A program made the translations under genes and the position numbers. Under the pieces are notes generated by a model. It was not told the origin of the DNA, searched no databases, and was given only the letters and a program-made list of their open reading frames with translations. From positions 1 to 19,966 of the forward strand of contig CAMDHL010000009.1 of the NCBI GenBank assembly GCA_945898105.1: 19,966 nt of DNA. The letters run 5' to 3'. Positions 6,578 through 12,870 of this stretch are shown one piece after another. The DNA comes from Comamonas sp. lk. GTDB taxonomy: Bacteria > Pseudomonadota > Gammaproteobacteria > Burkholderiales > Burkholderiaceae_C. Position 1 is the stretch's first letter; the number at the start of each line of letters is the position of its first letter.

Positions 6578-8596
6578 ATGGAAGTTGCTGACGCATTGGT
6601 CGTTTTTACGCCTTCGGGGCGGCGCGGTCGTTTTCCTGTAGGTTCCTCACTCTTGCAAGCCGGGCGTTCGCTTGGCGTCGATATTGATTCGGTATGCGGT
6701 GGACGCGGTATTTGCGGCCGCTGCCAGGTGCTGGTCTCCGAAGGTGAGTTTGCCAAGCATGGCCTAGTCTCCAGCGCCGACCATTTGTCGCCAGTGTCCC
6801 AGGTCGAGCACGACTATTGCGCGACCCAGCCACTGGCCGAAGGGCGCCGCCTGTCTTGTTGCGCGCAAGTGCAGGGCGATGTCGTCATCGACGTTCCTTC
6901 CAGCAGTCAGGTGCACAAGCAAGTGGTACGCAAGGAAGCCGAAGCGCACGACATCCACCTGGATCCGCTGATACGTTTGTATTTTGTGGAAGTGCAAGAG
7001 CCCGATATGCATGATCCGTCGGGCGATTTGCGCCGATTGGAAGACGCATTGGAATTCGAATGGGGCCTCACGGATTTGTCCTGTGACATCATCGTGGTGC
7101 AGCAGCTGCAAACCGCCTTGCGTAATGGTGGCTGGAAAGTCACAGTGGCGGTACATGCGGGCAAGCAAATCATGGCGGTCTGGCCGGCCTTGCACGAAAA
7201 AGCTTATGGGCTGGCAGTAGATGTGGGCTCGACCACGATTGCGGCGCATTTGTGCGATTTATCCTCAGGCGAAGTGGTGGCCTCGGCAGGCGTCATGAAC
7301 CCGCAGATTCGCTTTGGTGAAGATTTGATGAGCCGCGTGTCCTACGTCATGATGAACCCGGGCGGCGAGGTGGAAATGACGGCGGCGGTGCGCGAAGCGC
7401 TCAACACGCTAGCGGTTGAAGTGACCCAGCGCGTGGGCGCTCTACCCACCGACATTTTGGAAGCCACTTTTGTCGGCAACCCCATCATGCACCACCTGCT
7501 GTTGGGCATCAACCCCGTAGAGCTGGGAGGCGCCCCTTTTGCCTTGGCGACCGACCGCTCCATCACTTTGTGGGCCTCTGAAATCAATTTTGCGGTACAC
7601 CGCAACGCGCGCATTTACGTGCTGCCCTGCATCGCTGGCCATGTGGGCGCCGACACGGCCGGCGTGATTTTGGCCGAGCGGCCTGATTTGGATTCACCAG
7701 TCACCTTGTTGGTCGATGTGGGCACCAATGCCGAAATTGTGCTGGGTAATAACCAGCGCATGCTGGCTTGTTCCAGCCCGACGGGCCCTGCCTTTGAAGG
7801 CGCGCAAATCAGCTGTGGCCAGCGTGCTGCGCCTGGCGCCATTGAGCGCGTGCGTATCGACCCGGCCACGCTAGAGCCGCGCTACAAAGTAATTGGCTGC
7901 GACTTGTGGTCCGACGATCCAGGGTTTGCCGCTGCGGTGGCGGATAGTGGCGTTACTGGCGTATGCGGCTCGGGCATCATCGAAGCGCTAGCCGAGATGT
8001 ACCTGGCGGGCATCATCCGCCACGAAGGCACTATAGACGGCAACGTTGCCGCGCGCACGCCACGTGTGCAGGCAGATGGCCGCACCTTTTGCTATGAGCT
8101 GGTGCCGGCCACGGCTGAAAAGCCCGCTCTGCGTATCTTGCAAAACGATGTGCGGGCTATCCAACTGGGCAAAGCGGCTTTGTACGCCGGTGTGCGTCTC
8201 CTGATGGAGCGTATGGGCGTGGACAAGGTAGACCGCATCCGTCTGGCCGGTGCGTTTGGCAGCCATATCGACGTGAAATACGCCATGGTGCTGGGCATGA
8301 TTCCGGACTGCGTACTTTCAGAAGTTAGTTCCGCAGGTAACGCAGCAGGTACCGGCGCGCGCATAGCCTTGCTGGACAAAGGTTCGCGCAAAGTAATTGA
8401 AGACCTGGTGCGCCGCGTGGAAAAAATTGAAACTGCGGTTGAACCGCGTTTCCAAGAATTTTTTGTTGAGGCCATGGCGATCCCCCATTTGAACGATCCG
8501 TTTGAGCGCTTGCAGGATGTCGTCACGCTGCCCGAGCGCTTAGCGGTGGTGACGGAGCAAAATGCCCGCAGCCGTCGTGGTGCGCGCAGAGGATGA
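6578..8596 (+). CDS. RamA/RACE-type corrinoid-protein reductive activator (2Fe-2S ferredoxin + ASKHA, DUF4445), 672 aa
   Basis: The N-terminal plant-type 2Fe-2S domain has CGGRGICGRC (Cys40, 46, 49), and the fourth ligand is in RLSCC (Cys94 or 95). From about residue 210 an ASKHA/DUF4445 domain begins with VDVGSTTIAAHL, with a second phosphate-type loop in LLVDVGTNAEIVLG and the ACSSPTGPAFEG, CGSGIIEA and LAGAFGSH motifs. RACE proteins use ATP to re-reduce accidentally oxidised Co(II) corrinoid to Co(I). The order and length (about 620-680 aa) are standard. It starts 6 bases after the MeTr gene, with GAGGG as ribosome-binding site. It would do the job of the AdoMet-dependent activation domain of ordinary MetH. 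The C terminus is again Arg-rich (SRRGARRG). Confidence 0.93.
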   Translation: MEVADALVVFTPSGRRGRFPVGSSLLQAGRSLGVDIDSVCGGRGICGRCQVLVSEGEFAKHGLVSSADHLSPVSQVEHDYCATQPLAEGRRLSCCAQVQGDVVIDVPSSSQVHKQVVRKEAEAHDIHLDPLIRLYFVEVQEPDMHDPSGDLRRLEDALEFEWGLTDLSCDIIVVQQLQTALRNGGWKVTVAVHAGKQIMAVWPALHEKAYGLAVDVGSTTIAAHLCDLSSGEVVASAGVMNPQIRFGEDLMSRVSYVMMNPGGEVEMTAAVREALNTLAVEVTQRVGALPTDILEATFVGNPIMHHLLLGINPVELGGAPFALATDRSITLWASEINFAVHRNARIYVLPCIAGHVGADTAGVILAERPDLDSPVTLLVDVGTNAEIVLGNNQRMLACSSPTGPAFEGAQISCGQRAAPGAIERVRIDPATLEPRYKVIGCDLWSDDPGFAAAVADSGVTGVCGSGIIEALAEMYLAGIIRHEGTIDGNVAARTPRVQADGRTFCYELVPATAEKPALRILQNDVRAIQLGKAALYAGVRLLMERMGVDKVDRIRLAGAFGSHIDVKYAMVLGMIPDCVLSEVSSAGNAAGTGARIALLDKGSRKVIEDLVRRVEKIETAVEPRFQEFFVEAMAIPHLNDPFERLQDVVTLPERLAVVTEQNARSRRGARRG

Positions 8597-8669
8597 GTGC
8601 ATGAGCGCTTGTATGGGCCCATCGCGGTCCGAAAGCTGTCCTCGCCTGGCGGCCTAAGGAACAAAACAC

Positions 8670-10340
8670 ATGGCCCTGCCGGAATTTGATTACATCATCG
8701 TGGGCGCCGGTTCGGCCGGTTGCGTGCTTGCCAACCGCCTGAGCGAGGATGCTGAGGTGCGCGTGCTTCTGATCGAGGCTGGTGGCAATGACCACAGCAT
8801 CTTTATCCATATGCCCTCGGCGCTCGCCTACCCCATGGCCAATCCGCGCTATAGCTGGCAGTACCAGTCCGAGCCCGAGCCATTTATGAACGAGCGGCGC
8901 ATCCACTGTCCGCGCGGCAAAACCCTGGGTGGCTCCTCGTCCATTAATGGCATGGTCTATGTGCGCGGCCATGCCTTGGATTACGAGGGTTGGGCTTTGC
9001 AAAACGGCATGCAGGACTGGTCGTATGCGCATTGCCTGCCCTACTTCAAAAAGGCCGAAGCGCGCTCTATCGGCGGTGATACCTACCGCGGCGACAGCGG
9101 CCCACTCAAGGTCAGCACCGCCGCCATGCGCAACCCGTTGTACCGCGCCTTTGTCGAAGCGGGCAAGCAGGCGGGCTATCCGGTTACCAAGGACATGAAC
9201 GGCTATCAGCAGGAAGGCCTGGGGCCCATGGATATGACCACGCACAAAGGCCGCCGCTGGAGCACCGCGATGGCCTATTTGCGTCCGGCCCTTAAGCGTA
9301 AGAATTTGGCACTGCAAAAGAACACGCTGGTCACCAAAGTGATGTTCGAAGGTTCCCCTGATGCGCTGCGTGCGGTGGGCGTGCACGCTTTGTACGATGG
9401 CCAGGCGCAAGAGCTGCGCGCCCGCCGAGAAGTGATTTTGTGTGGCGGGGCCATCAACTCGCCGCAACTTTTGCAGCTCTCCGGTATCGGGCATCCCGGC
9501 TTACTGGAACCCTTGGCAGTACCGGTCCTGCTCGGATTGCGTGGCGTGGGCGAAAACCTTCAAGACCACATGGAAACCTATGTGCAGGTGCGCTGCAAGC
9601 AGCCCATCACTTTGTACTCCGCTATGAGCCCGTTGGCCAAACTGCGTATCGGCGTCGAGTGGGTGCTTAACCGCAGCGGCCTAGGCGCTACCAACCATAT
9701 GGAGTCCGGTGGCTTTATCCGTAGTGACGCCGGGGTAAAGCACCCTGACTTGCAATATCACTTTGTCCCCATGGCCATCCGTTATGACGGCAGCTCGCCA
9801 GTGCAGGGCCATGGATTTCAGGCGCATATCGGCCCGATGCGACCTACCAGCCGGGGCTGGGTACGTATTGCCAGCGCCGACCCCTTGCAACCACCGCGTA
9901 TTTTGTTTAACTACATGGGCACCGAGCAGGACCGCAAAGAAATGCGCGCCGGGGTGCGCCTCACGCGCGAGATATTTGCGCAGGCGGCTATGGAAGATTT
10001 CAAAGGCGAAGAAATTTCGCCCGGTGCGCAAGTCCAAAGCGATGAAGAGATCGACGAACACATCCGCAACAACGCCGAGACTGCCTACCACCCCTCGGGC
10101 TCCTGCCGCATGGGCACCGATGCCATGGCCGTTACCGACCCGCAGGGGCGCGTGCATGGTGTAAGCGGATTGCGCGTGGTCGATGCTTCCTTGATGCCTT
10201 TGATCGTCAGCGGCAATCTGAATGCACCCACCATCATGCTGGCCGAAAAAATTGCCGATTTGGTGCGCGGACGCACTCCGCTACCAGCCCTCACGGCGCC
10301 ATTTTTTGTGCATCCGAATTGGGAAACGCAGCAACGCTGA
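8670..10340 (+). CDS. betA: GMC-family choline dehydrogenase (BetA-like), 556 aa
   Basis: An FAD-dependent GMC oxidoreductase with the dinucleotide-binding motif VGAGSAG (Gly12, 14, 17), the first GMC signature around PRGKTLGGSSSINGMVYVRG, and the second in GGAINSPQLLQLSG. The catalytic His474 lies in YHPSGSCRMG and the paired Asn518 in SGNLNAPT, 44 residues apart as in choline oxidase. The length is that of BetA, which oxidises choline to betaine aldehyde with electrons passed to the respiratory chain. AAGGA lies nine bases upstream of the ATG. GMC enzymes have broad substrates, so another alcohol is possible. The GbdR-like regulator and the homocysteine methyltransferase flanking it favour choline. 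No betaine aldehyde dehydrogenase is in the window. Confidence 0.85.
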   Translation: MALPEFDYIIVGAGSAGCVLANRLSEDAEVRVLLIEAGGNDHSIFIHMPSALAYPMANPRYSWQYQSEPEPFMNERRIHCPRGKTLGGSSSINGMVYVRGHALDYEGWALQNGMQDWSYAHCLPYFKKAEARSIGGDTYRGDSGPLKVSTAAMRNPLYRAFVEAGKQAGYPVTKDMNGYQQEGLGPMDMTTHKGRRWSTAMAYLRPALKRKNLALQKNTLVTKVMFEGSPDALRAVGVHALYDGQAQELRARREVILCGGAINSPQLLQLSGIGHPGLLEPLAVPVLLGLRGVGENLQDHMETYVQVRCKQPITLYSAMSPLAKLRIGVEWVLNRSGLGATNHMESGGFIRSDAGVKHPDLQYHFVPMAIRYDGSSPVQGHGFQAHIGPMRPTSRGWVRIASADPLQPPRILFNYMGTEQDRKEMRAGVRLTREIFAQAAMEDFKGEEISPGAQVQSDEEIDEHIRNNAETAYHPSGSCRMGTDAMAVTDPQGRVHGVSGLRVVDASLMPLIVSGNLNAPTIMLAEKIADLVRGRTPLPALTAPFFVHPNWETQQR

Positions 10341-10371
10341 GGCGCTGCGATGGTGCCTACGTTGGCTGGGC

Positions 10372-10377
10372 TAAAAT
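10372..10377 (+). promoter_or_regulatory. Probable -10 box for the riboswitch transcript
   Basis: TAAAAT matches five of six -10 consensus bases and would start transcription near 10384, exactly the first base of the riboswitch aptamer. No good -35 is seen. Confidence 0.45.
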
Positions 10378-10383
10378 TCGCAG

Positions 10384-10466
10384 TTCCGAGGAGCGTTGCA
10401 GTTCATAGCCATGAACGAGGCTCGGAAGAAGCGGCAAACTGCCGCTTGCTGTTAACGGCGCTCACC
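10384..10466 (+). promoter_or_regulatory. S-adenosylhomocysteine (SAH) riboswitch aptamer
   Basis: The conserved elements of the SAH (Ahcy) riboswitch are present in order. P1 is TTCCGAG (10384-10390) with CTCGGAA (10421-10427). GAGCG (10391-10395) forms the P4 pseudoknot with CGCTC (10459-10463). An internal hairpin is GTTCAT/ATGAAC (10401-10406, 10411-10416). An optional hairpin AAGCGGCA/TGCCGCTT lies at 10429-10447, followed by the AACGGCGCTCACC consensus (10454-10466). The class senses SAH and turns on methyl-cycle genes such as ahcY and metH when SAH builds up. Here it precedes the homocysteine S-methyltransferase gene. Confidence 0.9.
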
Positions 10467-10487
10467 CACGCAACCAGTGCGGTGAGC
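10460..10487 (+). promoter_or_regulatory. Candidate expression-platform hairpin of the SAH riboswitch
   Basis: GCTCACC (10460-10466) pairs with GGTGAGC (10481-10487). The 5' strand overlaps the P4 pseudoknot strand, so aptamer formation and this hairpin exclude each other. No T tract follows, so control may be at translation: CTCC (10499-10502) could pair with the GGAG of the ribosome-binding site (10536-10539). Confidence 0.5.
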
Positions 10488-10545
10488 TCTTGATGACTCT
10501 CCCTGAAGTTTGCGTGGTATCTCTGTGTACTTTGTGGAGCGCACC

Positions 10546-11676
10546 ATGCCTGTAACCGACGATAGCCCAGTGTCCGCCGCGGACAACCGCTTTACCCATT
10601 TGCTAGCCACTCGGCCATGGCTGCTAGCTGATGGCGCCACCGGCAGTAATTTGTTTGACGTGGGTTTGATGTCGGGCGATGCCCCCGAGTTGTGGAACAC
10701 CGAGCACCCGGAACGTATCGAGACGCTGCACCAGGGTTTTGTCGATGCCGGCGCGGATATTTTGCTGACCAACAGCTTTGGCGGCACGGTCTATCGCCTG
10801 AAATTGCACAACGCCCAAAGCCGCATGGCTGAACTCAACACCTTGGCCGCACAAATTGCCCGCCAGGTCGCCGATGCCAGTGGCCGCACCATTGCAGTGG
10901 CCGGCAGCATGGGCCCGACCGGCGAAATCATGGAGCCCATAGGCCCCTTGACCTTCGATGAAGCCAAAGCGGCGTTTGCCGAGCAGGCGCTAGCGCTCAA
11001 GGCCGGCGGCGCCGATGTCTTGTGGATTGAAACGATGTCCTCGCGCGAGGAAGTCGAAGCTGCAGTCGCAGGCGCGGGCGCGGCCGGTTTGCCGATTGTT
11101 TGCACGCTCAGCTTTGATACCAACGGCCGCACCATGATGGGCATCTCGCCCAGCGATTTTTCTGCCATCGAAAAAACCTTGTCGCCACGCCTGGCCGCGT
11201 GCGGAACCAACTGCGGCGTCGGCGCTTCCGAAGTGGTGGCCTGCATCCACAACCTAGCCCAGTCCATGGGGCCGGAAGTTGTCCTAGTGGCTAAAGGTAA
11301 TTGTGGTGTTCCCCAATATGTGGACGGCGCGATTTGCTACAACGGCACCCCCGAAATCATGGCCATGTATGCCCGTATGGCGCTAGATGCGGGTGCCCGC
11401 ATCATCGGTGGCTGCTGCGGTACCTCGGCCAAACATTTGCGCGCGATGCGCGATGCCTTGGAGTCCCATACGCCCGGACCTGCACCGACCCTGGAGGCCA
11501 TTAAGAGCGCATTGGGCGAAGTCTCTAATGGCGCACGTGCCCAGTGGGGTGGCGAACAAAGCCGAGCCGGTGGCGCTGCGCCGGGCGCCAACCTGTCGCG
11601 TGGTCGCGGAGCCCGCGCACGTCGTACAGGTGGCGATGCAGGCGGTGACAGCGCAGGCGAGGGCGCAAGCGCGTGA
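10546..11676 (+). CDS. bmt: Zinc-dependent homocysteine S-methyltransferase (betaine--homocysteine methyltransferase-like / MetH homocysteine module), 376 aa
   Basis: It methylates homocysteine to methionine. The barrel begins at LLADGATGSNLF, and the three zinc-ligand cysteines are visible: Cys223 in TNCGVGAS and Cys290/Cys291 in GGCCGT. It resembles proteins annotated Bmt in Rhodobacteraceae and equally the homocysteine module of MetH. Whether the methyl donor is betaine or the corrinoid protein upstream is not decided by sequence. ATG 10546 is chosen over 10510 because GTGGAG lies six bases upstream. The catalytic part ends near residue 315. The remaining 60 residues are Gly/Ala/Arg/Asp-rich low complexity (GRGARARRTGGDAGGD), a tail not needed for the fold. 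The preceding SAH riboswitch ties expression to the methionine/AdoMet cycle. Confidence 0.9.
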   Translation: MPVTDDSPVSAADNRFTHLLATRPWLLADGATGSNLFDVGLMSGDAPELWNTEHPERIETLHQGFVDAGADILLTNSFGGTVYRLKLHNAQSRMAELNTLAAQIARQVADASGRTIAVAGSMGPTGEIMEPIGPLTFDEAKAAFAEQALALKAGGADVLWIETMSSREEVEAAVAGAGAAGLPIVCTLSFDTNGRTMMGISPSDFSAIEKTLSPRLAACGTNCGVGASEVVACIHNLAQSMGPEVVLVAKGNCGVPQYVDGAICYNGTPEIMAMYARMALDAGARIIGGCCGTSAKHLRAMRDALESHTPGPAPTLEAIKSALGEVSNGARAQWGGEQSRAGGAAPGANLSRGRGARARRTGGDAGGDSAGEGASA

Positions 11677-11758
11677 ACCTGTATCCGCATCAAGGCTCAG
11701 GCGTGCCTAAGGACACTTTGCAAAAACCAAAATCCGTCCCTACGGCGCTAGATTGTTA

Positions 11759-12658
11759 ATGGACACTGGCTCATCCCTGCGAGGCGTTTTGCTGGTGGCG
11801 GGCGCCACGTTTTTCTGGAGCCTGAGCGGTGTGTTTGTGCGTTGGCTGCCGGCCATAGACCCGTGGTCATTCAATGCGTTTCGCGGGCTGGGCTTGGGCA
11901 TTTCCATGGCGTTGTGGATTGTCCTGCGTTATGGCCGGGGCAGTATCGCTTTGTTGCGCCGCAGTCCCGTCTCCGGCCTACTGATCTCTGCCGGTTTCTT
12001 CGCCTTGGGCTCGTCACTGTATATCGCCTCGCTAGACCTGGCCAGTGTGGCTGCGGTGTCTTGCCTGACGGCAACCTCCGGTTTGTTTGCAGCACTGATG
12101 GCGCGGTTTTTTCTGGGCGAGCGCACGCCGCCCATTTTTTACCTAGCCATGTTGTTGGCGCTGGCCGGTGTGGCTGCTATCGCGCTGGGCGAGGGCGATG
12201 CCAGGGTGCAAGGACTTGCCGGCACTTTCACTGGCCTGGCAGTGGCCGCTTGTTTTGCCGCGCAAAGCGTGGCGCTGCGCCGCTACCGCGCGTTCGATAT
12301 GGAGCCCGCGTTTTTGTTAGGTGGTTTTGTGACCTTCGCGGCCATCACGGCTTTGGGCGTGGTGATCGTGCCACCCCTGCAAAGTATTGCGGTTCTGCTT
12401 TTAATGGGCCTTGTCCAGTTGGCTATTCCATTGGTGTTGTACATGTACGGCGCGCGCAGGGTTGCTACAAGTCACATGGTCTTGATCACCATGGCTGATG
12501 CGGTACTCAATCCGCTGTGGGTGTGGATCGTGCATGGTGAAGTGCCGCCGCACGCGGTATACCTGGGCGGCGCGCTGGTGCTTGGCGGCATTGCTTTGAC
12601 GGCATTTGCGTCGCAACCTGGCGCTACAGAAGGCGAGGCCACGGCGAGGTCAGTTTGA
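11759..12658 (+). CDS. EamA-family (drug/metabolite transporter superfamily) permease, 299 aa
   Basis: An inner-membrane protein of about ten hydrophobic helices built from two EamA repeats, e.g. LLVAGATFFWSLSGVFVRW at the start of repeat 1 and GLAVAACFAAQSVALRRY at the start of repeat 2. The length is typical. EamA/RhaT-type permeases move amino acids, purines, sugars or metabolites, often outward; no substrate can be assigned. I use the ATG at 11759; a TTG two codons earlier is possible, and neither has a good Shine-Dalgarno. It follows the homocysteine methyltransferase by 82 bases on the same strand with no terminator between, so it may be co-transcribed. A role in exporting a methyl-cycle amino acid would be speculation. 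Confidence 0.88.
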   Translation: MDTGSSLRGVLLVAGATFFWSLSGVFVRWLPAIDPWSFNAFRGLGLGISMALWIVLRYGRGSIALLRRSPVSGLLISAGFFALGSSLYIASLDLASVAAVSCLTATSGLFAALMARFFLGERTPPIFYLAMLLALAGVAAIALGEGDARVQGLAGTFTGLAVAACFAAQSVALRRYRAFDMEPAFLLGGFVTFAAITALGVVIVPPLQSIAVLLLMGLVQLAIPLVLYMYGARRVATSHMVLITMADAVLNPLWVWIVHGEVPPHAVYLGGALVLGGIALTAFASQPGATEGEATARSV

Positions 12659-12667
12659 AAAGTGGGT

Positions 12668-12685
12668 CGACTACACTTGTAGTCG
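12668..12685 (+). other. Hairpin after the EamA gene
   Basis: CGACTAC/GTAGTCG is a perfect 7-bp stem with an ACTT loop, ten bases after the stop. No T tract follows on either strand, so it is a weak terminator at best. The rest of 12686-12758 holds nothing I recognise. Confidence 0.4.
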
Positions 12686-12758
12686 GTAGGGAACGCTTGT
12701 GGCGTGTGACGAACTTTTAAATTCGATGGATGAAAATCCGAGGGTTTGCAGTATCCGA

Positions 12759-12843
<85 letters not shown>

Positions 12844-12861
12844 ATTTCAGGAAAGAGAGCG

Positions 12862-12870
12862 ATTGTATCA
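12862..12870 (-). promoter_or_regulatory. Extended -10 promoter of tRNA-Leu, overlapping the RNase R start
   Basis: On the minus strand, TGATACAAT fits TGnTATAAT with one mismatch and lies 18 bases before the tRNA 5' end. On the plus strand the same bases contain the probable RNase R initiation site. Confidence 0.5.

Noticed and set aside
8523..9494. 323-aa minus-strand open frame opposite betA
   Set aside because: Antisense shadow of the reactivase end and choline dehydrogenase, with no recognisable domain.
10546..11676. Full-length methionine synthase MetH
   Set aside because: Only the homocysteine/zinc module is present; the protein ends in a low-complexity tail with no folate, B12 or AdoMet domain.
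12668..12685. Rho-independent terminator for the EamA gene
   Set aside because: Good 7-bp hairpin but followed by GTAGGGAACG instead of a T tract; kept only as a hairpin.
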